Shown one piece after another: positions 43,660 through 51,894 of a stretch of DNA of 62,279 bases. The notes under the pieces are model-generated. The model saw only the letters and a program-made list of their open reading frames with translations, did not search any database and was not told where the DNA came from. Position 1 is the first letter of the stretch; the number at the start of each line of letters is the position of its first letter. This stretch comes from JAZKAD01 sp040389305 (GTDB taxonomy: Bacteria > Pseudomonadota > Alphaproteobacteria > Rickettsiales > Rickettsiaceae): positions 1-62,279 of the forward strand of contig JAZKAD010000002.1 of the NCBI GenBank assembly GCA_040389305.1, written 5' to 3'. The position numbers were made by a program, and so were the translations under genes.

Positions 43660-45362
43660 CCGCCTTTAAGAACCTCTTTCTTCGGCCCTTCTGTAAGATC
43701 ATTTCTCGCACGAGAAACTTTTATGTTCTTTGTTATATCGCGCGAGGCTTCAAGTAATTTTTCCTGTTTATGTCTGTTGAGCAATTCGTCAAAATCCTCT
43801 AATTTAAACTTAAATTTACTTAGATGACCTTGCGCTACTGGCCCTATTTCCATACCTAATACATCAATAAAACTTTGCTTTATTGCATCTGGGGCGCCTT
43901 TATCATTAAGCCCCAAGATTAATGCTTCCATAGTAGGAGTCGTAGACTTTAATCTATAATCAGAAATGTCTGTCGCGGCTGTTTGAATATATTCCGTTAA
44001 CACTTTGGAGGTAGATTTCCCTTCTGCCCAATGCTGGTTATCACAAAAATGTAATAGCTCCTTCAGTACTTCATTAGAGCGCTTAGATTTAGGAGTATGT
44101 AGAAGCGCTTGCTCATACACACTAAGCATGAAGTTTTTATGATCAAAATGAATGTCATTTTGTTCAAGCATCTCATGGTTACGAAGATGCTCCATAGTCT
44201 GCATCCTTCCTTTGACATGAAGATAATCTGCCATACCCTGTGCAGTAGCAAAAGATAGCGTACCTACCTCTCCCGTACCTAGCACTACTACATTAAGCGC
44301 ATTTTCTCTAAGATCTTTATACGTAGCCTCCTCTGACTTTGTAAAACGAATGCTGCCACCAACGCCGGAAGCCACTCTGCAAATTACATCTATTAAGAAT
44401 CCAATTACTGCTCCATAGGATAACACTCTCGCTTTCGTACTGTATACTGATATATTCGCTGAATCGTTAATGTTTTGTCCGAAAGCTAAAACAAGTATTC
44501 TGTCTTTCTCATTCTCTCCTCGAGCGCTAGGCTCTGTTATTCCTCCGGTAAAATGCCTTTGCGGAATATTATCTCTATAACCACCATCAACGTATTCTAC
44601 CCCATCAATAGTAACGGGCTTCAGTATCCGAGGAATGGAAGTAGAAGCGCGGCAAACAAGCGCAATCTCTGCATCGGGCGTGGTTACGTCGCTGAATACA
44701 ACAAGTTCACCAGTCTTTTTATCGGTAGTTGTAATAATTAAGGATTTGAATTTTTTTGGATTTAATAATTTGAGCAAAGCTAGATCTCGAAAATAAACTT
44801 TATCTCCTTGGCTTACGCGTTCATATAGCTCTCCTATCTCCGCCCCATCATTCTCATAAAGATGATGCAATTTTTGCCTTTCATCTTCCAATTGCTCTGT
44901 TTTTATTTTAAGCGCGTCCAAGCTATAATTCTCATGCCCCACAAGGTGCACTAGAGTAGCAGATATTTCCTCCATTCTGTCTAAACATACAGATCTCACA
45001 TCTGTTACTTCATATAACTCTCCTATATATTGTGAGATATTATGTGTAATTGTACTATGGAGTAATTCATAAATAGGCTCCCCATCATGCTGAATCAAAC
45101 CTTCGCCCAAAAGATTGCTAAAATCCGTGTTCTTGGAAATTCTTTTGCAATCTTTTTTGCTGATGCCGGTGGCGATAAATGTTGCTGTGATAGCTCCAGC
45201 CGAGGCGCCCGCTACCGCTTCCAATGACCTTACCACCCCAGCTTCCCATAAAGCTTCATGCACTCCAGGATAAACCCCTCCTTTAGCTCCGCCCCCGCTA
45301 AATACAGCGTATTTATAGGACTTGCTCTGAACCCTCTTTAAAGCTTCAATGTTATTAGGCAT
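43641..45362 (-). CDS. Patatin-like phospholipase
   Basis: A 573-residue protein with an N-terminal patatin domain: the oxyanion-hole motif FSGGGAKGGVYPG at 21-33, the nucleophile Ser54 in GASAG, and Asp259 in VDGGYRDNIP. Together they make the Ser-Asp dyad of phospholipase A. The C-terminal ~300 residues are helical and unassigned. There is no signal peptide. Rickettsial patatins are known host-membrane-acting effectors, and this size with a long C-terminal region is compatible with a secreted effector; that role is inference. AGGAG lies 7 bp before the start. The 3' end overlaps the carbonic anhydrase gene. Confidence 0.9.
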   Translation of the reverse strand: MPNNIEALKRVQSKSYKYAVFSGGGAKGGVYPGVHEALWEAGVVRSLEAVAGASAGAITATFIATGISKKDCKRISKNTDFSNLLGEGLIQHDGEPIYELLHSTITHNISQYIGELYEVTDVRSVCLDRMEEISATLVHLVGHENYSLDALKIKTEQLEDERQKLHHLYENDGAEIGELYERVSQGDKVYFRDLALLKLLNPKKFKSLIITTTDKKTGELVVFSDVTTPDAEIALVCRASTSIPRILKPVTIDGVEYVDGGYRDNIPQRHFTGGITEPSARGENEKDRILVLAFGQNINDSANISVYSTKARVLSYGAVIGFLIDVICRVASGVGGSIRFTKSEEATYKDLRENALNVVVLGTGEVGTLSFATAQGMADYLHVKGRMQTMEHLRNHEMLEQNDIHFDHKNFMLSVYEQALLHTPKSKRSNEVLKELLHFCDNQHWAEGKSTSKVLTEYIQTAATDISDYRLKSTTPTMEALILGLNDKGAPDAIKQSFIDVLGMEIGPVAQGHLSKFKFKLEDFDELLNRHKQEKLLEASRDITKNIKVSRARNDLTEGPKKEVLKGGQSRGI

Positions 45363-45478
45363 GCACGTCTCCTGAATTTATCCAAAGATACTACAGGATA
45401 AATCTAAAAGAAATAAATTGCTTTTTTTAAATGAGAAAACTTAAAAAATATGTGGCGTAGAATAGCTACATTCTTTAC

Positions 45479-46723
45479 TTACATCTCTAGTAACTTATAA
45501 GGAGGAGGGGAGTCATTTGAGGTGCGCTTGCTATATTTTTGAATCAACATAAATGCTAAAAAACTCGCCCCGCTCAAAGTTAAAAAAAGTGCCGCAAAAG
45601 GAATGGCCGAAGTACCATGTATACATGAAATGGTATAATTGATGATAGCAACAAATGAATAATAGAGGCACCCAAAAATAGAGCCCGCGGTGCCCGTAAC
45701 TTTACTATAATCCTCAAGGGCATAGCGCAGAATGAATGGGATTGTCAAATTATGCCCTATGACATGAACCATCATAGGAACAAAAATAATTAGTACAATA
45801 GTAAGGCCTTTGCAGTCTTCAGGAGTAAACCAAAGCCCTAAAAACAATATAGTGCAACTGAATAAACTTAAGCAAAGTCCGGTAGTAATAATTTTTTTAT
45901 TATCTATATATCTACTTACCAAATAGCGATTAATTAATCCTCCCACAAGATAGGCGAAGGTTAATAAAAATCCTAATTTACCATAATCAGATGGAGTAAA
46001 ATGAAAGTGCTTTATAAAGATGAATGGAGCTTCTACATAAAATCCAAACATCATGCCATTGAAAGAACCTACGATTAAAGCGTATAAAAGGACCACTCTG
46101 TCGGATAAAATAGATTTCAGCACCGCTCTATATCTATGCGTTCGTGCAATAAGCATATAGCGGTTAGTTTCTGGTAATCTGTATACGCATGTAAAAAGTA
46201 AGATTGCCGCAAGCATGCTTAAAAAACGAAAGTTATACTGCCAACTTGTATATTCCACTATATAGCCACCAGCAATGGAGCCAAGCGAAGGTACGAAAGA
46301 TAGACAAATAGAAATACTCACATAGACTTTCGATAACTCATTCCCTTGATATGAATCCCTAGCCATTGCCTGCGCTATTACAGATCCAACGCTCACTCCA
46401 AACGCCTGAGTAAACCTCAGAGCTAATAATGTATTGATATCCTGAGCAAATGAGCAAGCTACCGAAGAGATCAAATATACAGTAAGTCCAGCAAGCGCTA
46501 CTGGCCTCCTTCCAAAAACATCAGAGATTCTTCCGAGACTGAGTATCCCCAAAGAAAATCCTGCAAAATATATACTCGAGGATAACTGAGCGATGTTACT
46601 GCTGACATCGAAGTTATGGGCAATAAGGGGCAGGGCAGCAGTACAAACTGGCTCCGTAGTATGCGACAGAGCAAATAGCGAAAGCAATAGCCATATAGGT
46701 ATTCGAGAGATTACGTTTGTCAT
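45479..46723 (-). CDS. MFS multidrug exporter, Bcr/CflA type
   Basis: A 414-residue 12-segment major facilitator of the drug:H+ antiporter-1 family. The loop-2 motif GRISDVFGRRPVALAGL and motif C-like GSIAGGYIVEYTSWQYNF resemble Bcr/CflA exporters. The substrate is unknown. Many Rickettsiales keep proline/betaine or Bcr-type MFS paralogs, so uptake of a host metabolite is an alternative. It is followed, leftward, by an AT-rich 116-bp gap before the patatin start region. Confidence 0.85.
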   Translation of the reverse strand: MTNVISRIPIWLLLSLFALSHTTEPVCTAALPLIAHNFDVSSNIAQLSSSIYFAGFSLGILSLGRISDVFGRRPVALAGLTVYLISSVACSFAQDINTLLALRFTQAFGVSVGSVIAQAMARDSYQGNELSKVYVSISICLSFVPSLGSIAGGYIVEYTSWQYNFRFLSMLAAILLFTCVYRLPETNRYMLIARTHRYRAVLKSILSDRVVLLYALIVGSFNGMMFGFYVEAPFIFIKHFHFTPSDYGKLGFLLTFAYLVGGLINRYLVSRYIDNKKIITTGLCLSLFSCTILFLGLWFTPEDCKGLTIVLIIFVPMMVHVIGHNLTIPFILRYALEDYSKVTGTAGSIFGCLYYSFVAIINYTISCIHGTSAIPFAALFLTLSGASFLAFMLIQKYSKRTSNDSPPPYKLLEM

Positions 46724-46805
46724 GTTCCTTGCTTTTGGCTATTTGCCTGCCATATGTTTTGTACTGCTTATATGCTCGTTATTTCTTTTTTGTTGAACTC
46801 TAAAT

Positions 46806-47906
46806 TTAGGTATTAAATCTAAAATGCACTACATCTCCGTCTTGCACAATATATTCTTTACCCTCTAAGCGCATTTTGCCCACTTCTTTGGCTTTCACTT
46901 CGCCCTTATATTCTATATAATCTGCGTATGATATTACTTCAGCACGGATAAATCCACGTTCAAAATCTGTATGTATAATACCTGCTGCCGCTGGCGCCAA
47001 AGTGCCGCTAAGAAAGGTCCATGCGCGCGCCTCTTTGGGTCCGATGGTAAAATAGCTTTTAAGACCAAGAAGATCATAGCCCGCTCTTATTATTTTGCTA
47101 AGCCCAGTTTCGCTAAGCCCTACGCTTTCAAGAAATTCTTGCTTCTCTTCGAGGCTACTTAAAGTAGATATTTCTGCCTCTATTTTGGACGAAATAATCA
47201 CGCATCTCGCGCCTTCCTTTGCGGCTTTTTCCATCATACTATTTGAAAATGGATTACCTCCCTCAGCCTCGTGCTCCAGAACATTGCATACATATAAAAC
47301 TGGCTTTGTCGTAAGCAGCTGAAGACTTTGGAGCTCCAAAGCATCTTCCTTGCTTTTAATCAGAGTTCTAGCAGGAAGGCCTTCTGCGAGAACGGGATAA
47401 ACTTTGCGCATAAGCTCCACAGATTGCTGCAGTATTTTGTCGCCAGTTTTTAGCTTCTTTTCAGCTGCCGGGAGTCTTTTTTCAATGGATTCCAAATCCG
47501 CTAAAATAAGCTCAGTTTCTATAGTTTCTGCGTCATATACAGGGTCTACTTTGTCATGAACATGGGTTATATCTGCGTCTTCAAAACAACGCACTACGTG
47601 GATGATCGCATCTACTTCTCTGATATGAGCTAAAAACTTATTCCCAAGACCATCGCCTTTGCTAGCACCCTTAACAAGCCCTGCAATATCCACAAACTCA
47701 ATGCAAGCTGGAATAATCTTGGCGGAGCTCGCAATATTCGCAAGAGTCTGAAGTCTCGGATCTGGTACATGCACTATCCCAGAATTCGGTTCGATCGTGC
47801 AAAATGGGTAATTTGCAGCCTCTGCCGCTTCGCTTGATGTCAGAGCATTAAATAACGTAGACTTTCCTACATTTGGAAGTCCTACGATGCCACATTTAAA
47901 TCCCAT
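46806..47906 (-). CDS. ychF: Ribosome-associated ATPase YchF (Ola1)
   Basis: A 366-residue Obg-family P-loop protein that prefers ATP. Walker A is GLPNVGKSTLFNAL, then PFCTIEPNSGIVHVPD, DIAGLVKGASKGDGLGNKFL, and a C-terminal TGS domain (YFTIGPKEARAWTF ... DFERGFIRAEVISY). Length is exactly family-typical. It influences translation and stress responses in other bacteria. It is divergent from the ankyrin locus across 211 AT-rich bases. Confidence 0.96.
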   Translation of the reverse strand: MGFKCGIVGLPNVGKSTLFNALTSSEAAEAANYPFCTIEPNSGIVHVPDPRLQTLANIASSAKIIPACIEFVDIAGLVKGASKGDGLGNKFLAHIREVDAIIHVVRCFEDADITHVHDKVDPVYDAETIETELILADLESIEKRLPAAEKKLKTGDKILQQSVELMRKVYPVLAEGLPARTLIKSKEDALELQSLQLLTTKPVLYVCNVLEHEAEGGNPFSNSMMEKAAKEGARCVIISSKIEAEISTLSSLEEKQEFLESVGLSETGLSKIIRAGYDLLGLKSYFTIGPKEARAWTFLSGTLAPAAAGIIHTDFERGFIRAEVISYADYIEYKGEVKAKEVGKMRLEGKEYIVQDGDVVHFRFNT

Positions 47907-48117
47907 ACTCTCTCCAGTTGCTTTAGGTATAAGGCATTATTATACGCTTCTTGCTATATAAGTAAAATCCCTATTTAGTATTTTGGTATATTTGTTATTA
48001 AAACAAGGTGATGCAAAAAGATACACAATAGTTTAAGAAATTTAAATATAATGAAATATATTGATTATTTAATATAATTTAATATAATATACTCATTCAT
48101 TTTAAAACATAAATTAC

Positions 48118-48357
48118 ATGTCAAAAAAGAGAGCGAACGAATCAAAAAATGGGTTCACAAACGCAGAGCTAAGAGCTCTTAGGGAATATGAGGAACAAAC
48201 CCTTACTACACAGACTCCCTCTGCCCCCCTTTGGGTCAGGGCGCAATCATTAATTCAAGCTTTGAACGATGGGATAAAGGGGGAAAATTTTGATGAAGCA
48301 ATGTCCCTTATATCTGGATATTCCCCAAGAGAAGTAGCGGAGTATTCTAGCAATTAG
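48118..48357 (+). CDS. Small hypothetical protein of the ankyrin locus
   Basis: A 79-residue charged protein (MSKKRANESKNGFTNAELRA...) with no recognised domain. The C-terminal half is helical and ends SGYSPREVAEYSSN. Its TAG overlaps by one base the GTG that opens the next frame (TAGTG), so it is either translationally coupled to the ankyrin frame or is its N-terminal piece separated by mutation. The region upstream (48060-48100) contains repeated TTTAATATAA-type AT-rich sequence that could supply a promoter. Confidence 0.5.
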   Translation: MSKKRANESKNGFTNAELRALREYEEQTLTTQTPSAPLWVRAQSLIQALNDGIKGENFDEAMSLISGYSPREVAEYSSN

Positions 48358-49010
48358 TGATATTAACATATATAGAAAGCGAAGATGGGAGCGGATCTTA
48401 CCAATTATTAGAAGGAAACCTAAACAAAAATCCTCCTGAGGTGGAGGGCCGCGCTCTTCATGAATGCGGCGCAACACATAGGCCTGCATATATTTTCCAG
48501 AATGGAGCGAAGCAGAAAGTCGTCTTGCATCATATTAAAACTACTTTATTCAAGACTCTCTTAATAATAAAAGCGGAAGCCGTGGCGCTTCAGATGATGA
48601 TCAAAACTCCAAACGCTAAGTTTACTGATAATAGCGACCCACTTGCTACTCCAGCCATTGTATTGGCCGTAAACAAAGACCTTTTCTTGGTTGCGCAAAA
48701 GCTAGTTGAGCGCCCTGATTTCTCCCTTTCAGATATAGATGTAGATCGTCATAATGGTACTCGCGTTACAGTACTAGAACAAATTGCAAAAAAGCTGACA
48801 CCAGACCTAGTGAATGTCATGGCCGCTCGCGAAATAGATTTGAGTAGTCCAATCAAAATCTACTCTCACCCATCACTAGCAGAAGCAACGCCGCTTATGC
48901 TCTCTGCCGAATTTGGTAATATAGACGCCGTCAGGGCCTTGATTCCTTATGTTGACGTATCACGCTCTGTTGGAAGCAAGGCCTCTTACGCTCTCCGCCG
49001 AACTTGGTAA
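48357..49010 (+). CDS. Ankyrin-repeat protein, 5' part (frame broken)
   Basis: A 217-residue frame starting with GTG. The later half contains ankyrin-type repeats, clearest in EATPLMLSAEFGNIDAVRALIPYV-like sequence near residues 177-200. It ends shortly after with an out-of-frame tail (SYALRRTW). The next repeat copy lies in the +1 frame and is read by the frame at 48949-50073. Two near-identical 91-bp units (48885-48975 and 48976-49066) straddle the break, and 91 is not a multiple of three. This makes it the 5' part of one ankyrin protein of roughly 580 residues. Confidence 0.6.
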   Translation: MILTYIESEDGSGSYQLLEGNLNKNPPEVEGRALHECGATHRPAYIFQNGAKQKVVLHHIKTTLFKTLLIIKAEAVALQMMIKTPNAKFTDNSDPLATPAIVLAVNKDLFLVAQKLVERPDFSLSDIDVDRHNGTRVTVLEQIAKKLTPDLVNVMAAREIDLSSPIKIYSHPSLAEATPLMLSAEFGNIDAVRALIPYVDVSRSVGSKASYALRRTW

Positions 49011-49066
49011 TATAGACACCATCGGAACCTTGATTCCTTATATTAACGCACCATGCTCCGCTAGAA
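48885..49066 (+). repeat. Tandem 91-bp direct repeat in ankyrin gene
   Basis: Units 48885-48975 and 48976-49066 align without gaps with 18 differences by my count (about 80% identity), mostly transitions. The unit is eight bases short of a 99-bp, 33-residue ankyrin repeat, so tandem copies fall in different frames. Confidence 0.9.
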
Positions 49067-50073
49067 ACAAACTTGGTAAAGAATATGAAGTAAATGCAGT
49101 ATCTTGCGCATCTTATCATATAAAAATTGTGGAAATGTTGATCAAGGCTGGATGCCCCTTTACTGGGCTTATGGTCGGAATGGGGACTAGCGGCGATATG
49201 TTGAGTAACATGACAAGCTTAATAGAAAAAATATGCGAATTACTAAAAGAGCAATCTTTCTACACGAAAGCAGCGGAAGCTTTTGATAAAAACGATGCAG
49301 ATGAATTTAAAGAAGCTTGCAGAGTAATTAGCGCCGAAAGGCAAGAGTTTTTATCAAGATCTGAGCCAACTCCTCAAGAAGACATCGGCGAGGGAGTAGT
49401 AGAGCCAAGGGGTGAGATAAAGGACGATATAGATGTTTTGCTTCTAAGATACTTTACCACCGAAGATGATGCCCAGAGAAGTCAAATTGAAGCAAAAATA
49501 ACAGAACTATGCGAAGCTTCTTCAGAAACTTCGTTAAAAATTATCTCTACACTAAATAGTAGATATTTAGACCATCCAAACGTGATTGAATATGTGCATG
49601 TTTTATTGCAAGATAAACGATCTCTACATGAGTATTTTCAAGCAAGAAAGGATATAGTATATAAGCAAATACAGGGGTGCAGCACAGAAACCAAAGCCCC
49701 TTGCAAAGGTTGGGATATAGGAGAAAGAGAAATAGTAACTCCATCAGATAAAGGTGTTATCAAGGTTGCTAGCTCTATGGCGCACTCACTCTTTATCAAA
49801 ATAGCAGAGGGTTTACACGAACTTGTAACTACTGGCCTCGAGCATTTAAAAGTTTTACCACAAAGTAGCACTGGGCTTAATGGCATTAAGTTTTTAAAGC
49901 ACGGCATTGCAGAGTTAAAAACTAAAGCGCTTGGTGATATAAGATTGATAGCAGAGGGCGTACATGTGAACGAAGATGGAGAAATGCTACTCTATTTTAC
50001 AGAGAGTATGAGTCACGAAGAAGTGGCGAGATACAGATATAGCGCTCTTGGTGACTGCTCCGATGATGCATAA
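48949..50073 (+). CDS. Ankyrin-repeat protein, 3' part
   Basis: A 374-residue frame. The meaningful coding begins about 48974 with EARPLTLSAELGNIDTIGTL, the next ankyrin repeat, and continues with EVNAVSCASYHIKIVEMLIKAG. The middle (residues 80-200) is helical and acidic. The last ~70 residues (NGIKFLKHGIAELKTKALGD then EMLLYFTESMSHEEVARYR) have the strand-helix rhythm of a RelE/ParE-type fold, seen only weakly. Ankyrin proteins are common Rickettsiales effectors. Whether this part is translated alone from 48949 or only by frameshift is unknown. Confidence 0.6.
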   Translation: MLTYHALLEARPLTLSAELGNIDTIGTLIPYINAPCSARNKLGKEYEVNAVSCASYHIKIVEMLIKAGCPFTGLMVGMGTSGDMLSNMTSLIEKICELLKEQSFYTKAAEAFDKNDADEFKEACRVISAERQEFLSRSEPTPQEDIGEGVVEPRGEIKDDIDVLLLRYFTTEDDAQRSQIEAKITELCEASSETSLKIISTLNSRYLDHPNVIEYVHVLLQDKRSLHEYFQARKDIVYKQIQGCSTETKAPCKGWDIGEREIVTPSDKGVIKVASSMAHSLFIKIAEGLHELVTTGLEHLKVLPQSSTGLNGIKFLKHGIAELKTKALGDIRLIAEGVHVNEDGEMLLYFTESMSHEEVARYRYSALGDCSDDA

Positions 50074-50173
50074 GGCATGCATAAGTTTTGAAAACCCCTC
50101 TTAATGCGCGGATTTGTCATTTGCGGGATAAAAAATACTATATATACTGCTATAATTAGTTGTGGGCTGTCTT

Positions 50174-50548
50174 ATGTTTAAAAACTTAGCAAAGTTTTAT
50201 GGAATTTGCGTAATGCTGATTTCTTCTGTAGTTATCATGATTTCGTTTGCTGTGTTACTACTAGAGATCATAGCTTTTTCATTGCCAGAATATAAATATG
50301 CAGATCAGCTAAATCATTATTCCAGCGACGCTAGGTATCTGGAATATACCAAGAAAGAGAAAATAAATCTTGCAGACAAGAAGAATATCGAGAGCTTAAG
50401 GCTTTCTGAAAAAGAGAATCAGATTTTCCTCTACAAAACTGGAGCCGTAATGGGAATGCTCTCTTGCCTTTCATGGCTTTTTGTTGGATTTATATTTCTA
50501 GCTATACATATATACATTTATAGAAAGCTACCAAGCGACGGCGATTAA
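50174..50548 (+). CDS. Small two-segment membrane protein
   Basis: A 124-residue protein with membrane segments at about residues 8-32 (ICVMLISSVVIMISFAVLLL) and 88-112 (MGMLSCLSWLFVGFIFLAIH), and a Lys/Glu-rich loop of about 55 residues between them. I do not recognise the family. I use ATG at 50174; a GTG four codons earlier is possible. It stands alone between the ankyrin locus and bolA. Confidence 0.6.
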   Translation: MFKNLAKFYGICVMLISSVVIMISFAVLLLEIIAFSLPEYKYADQLNHYSSDARYLEYTKKEKINLADKKNIESLRLSEKENQIFLYKTGAVMGMLSCLSWLFVGFIFLAIHIYIYRKLPSDGD

Positions 50549-50606
50549 TACTAAATTCCGTTTTTATGAGGGCTGCTAAAAATAAAACTTGGTATTATAT
50601 TTACCC

Positions 50607-50837
50607 CTACTCGGTTTTCGTTTTTATCGTGATAGCATGCAACTTCTCTTGTAAAACACCTTTTAGCGCATTTTTTACCATTTTATGCTGATTTATCAGG
50701 CTCTGTCCCTTGAAAGACTCGTCAGTGATTTCAAGGGCGTAATGGTCCTCATCCTCCGCAAGATCGGTAATTTTTATATTAGCTCTTGGGAAGTTTTGTC
50801 TTATAATAGCTTCAAGTTCGCTGGAAGAAATCGCCAT
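50607..50837 (-). CDS. BolA family protein
   Basis: A 76-residue single-domain BolA/YrbA-type protein: LEAIIRQNFPRANIKITDLAEDEDHYALEI then the conserved core FKGQSLINQHKMVKNAL and a final strand with LHAITIKTKT. BolA proteins pair with monothiol glutaredoxins in iron-sulfur handling. Its start lies only 18 bp from the divergent nadD start. Confidence 0.9.
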   Translation of the reverse strand: MAISSSELEAIIRQNFPRANIKITDLAEDEDHYALEITDESFKGQSLINQHKMVKNALKGVLQEKLHAITIKTKTE

Positions 50838-50855
50838 AAATTACTCATTATTTTT

Positions 50856-51458
50856 ATGTACTCTATACCCAAAATCTACCTCTTGCAAGATTTGAAGAGA
50901 GTCCTTCTCAATAACCCCGGGGCCGCAAATGAGATCAAAAAAATCGGGCTATTTGGTGGATCTTTTAACCCAGCTCATATAGGGCATTTAGAAATTAGCA
51001 AATATGCTATAGATGAGCTGGGTATGGATTATGCGATATGGCTAGTTGCCGAGCAAAACCCCTTAAAACCTCCATATGAGCATGATTTGCAAAGTCGTGC
51101 TGCCTTCGCTAGTAAGTTAGCAGAGCATAATCGTATCCTCGTGTCTATTATGGAGAGCGAAATAAAAAGCAAATGCACTTACGACACTCTCCTATTTTTT
51201 ATACAAAATTTTCCAAAATTAGATTTTACATGGCTTATGGGCGCGGATTGTCTTTTTAATTTTCATCTATGGGAAAATTTTGACAAATTTACTGATATAG
51301 TAGATATAGCGATATTCAACCGCTCAAATTCTGAAGATCCTAAAAAAACGATAGCAGGAAAGGAGTTGTTGAAAAAACGTAAACATCATGTAGTATTTTG
51401 TAACAATGAACAGATTGATATTTCCTCAACCTCAATAAGAGCCGCGAACAAATGCTAA
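50856..51458 (+). CDS. nadD: Nicotinate-nucleotide adenylyltransferase
   Basis: NadD adenylates nicotinate mononucleotide in NAD synthesis. The 200 residues contain the nucleotidyltransferase motif KIGLFGGSFNPAHIGHLEI, EQNPLKPPYE, DFTWLMGADCLFNFHLW, and the late ISSTSIR motif. I start at ATG 50856; the open frame from 50685 would run antisense through bolA and add 57 unrelated residues. The first 28 residues before the core are longer than in E. coli NadD. It overlaps rsfS by 7 bp, the usual nadD-rsfS pair. Confidence 0.92.
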   Translation: MYSIPKIYLLQDLKRVLLNNPGAANEIKKIGLFGGSFNPAHIGHLEISKYAIDELGMDYAIWLVAEQNPLKPPYEHDLQSRAAFASKLAEHNRILVSIMESEIKSKCTYDTLLFFIQNFPKLDFTWLMGADCLFNFHLWENFDKFTDIVDIAIFNRSNSEDPKKTIAGKELLKKRKHHVVFCNNEQIDISSTSIRAANKC

Positions 51459-51778
51459 ACTCCTCAGAAGACCTCAAAGACTTTATTCTTAAAGCTTTGG
51501 ACGAAAAAAAAGCCGAAAATATTGTAGTAATAGATCTTGAAAATAAAACTTCATTTGCAAAATATATGATTTTTGCCACCGGCCGCTCCACCAAGAATAT
51601 CTCAGCTATTGCAGATTATATCAGCATGGAACTCAAGCATCATTCTTCTTTCAAAACGACTATAGAGGGCTCTGGCGCTTCTGAATGGGTACTTTTAGAT
51701 GCTGGCGATATTATACTTCATCTCTTTCAAACCGATGCGCGGGAGAGATATAAAATAGAAGAGCTTTGGAAGGATTAA
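51452..51778 (+). CDS. rsfS: Ribosomal silencing factor RsfS
   Basis: RsfS binds ribosomal protein uL14 and blocks subunit joining in starved cells. The 108 residues show the family pattern: ALDEKKAENIVVIDLENKTSFAKYMIFATGRSTKNISAIA, then EGSGASEWVLLDAGDIILHLFQTDARERYKIEELW. It overlaps nadD by 7 bp and is followed by a bidirectional terminator. Confidence 0.95.
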   Translation: MLNSSEDLKDFILKALDEKKAENIVVIDLENKTSFAKYMIFATGRSTKNISAIADYISMELKHHSSFKTTIEGSGASEWVLLDAGDIILHLFQTDARERYKIEELWKD

Positions 51779-51820
51779 CGCCACTCTTCTTCGCTAGAAT
51801 CGAGAAAGATAAGTTGGTAT

Positions 51821-51858
51821 AAATAAAAAAACCGGGGTTGATCCCGGTTTTTTTATTT
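51821..51858. terminator. Bidirectional rho-independent terminator
   Basis: AAATAAAAAAACCGGG pairs with CCCGGTTTTTTTATTT around a GTTGAT loop, between the convergent rsfS and porin genes. Symmetric A and T runs allow use from both strands. Confidence 0.95.
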
Positions 51859-51894
51859 AGCCTATTTTCATTTATCAAATTCGCGTTCAAAGAA

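Noticed and set aside
50685..50855. N-terminal extension of NadD by 57 residues
   Set aside because: It is the antisense of bolA and has no similarity to NadD. The ATG at 50856 leads directly into the family sequence.
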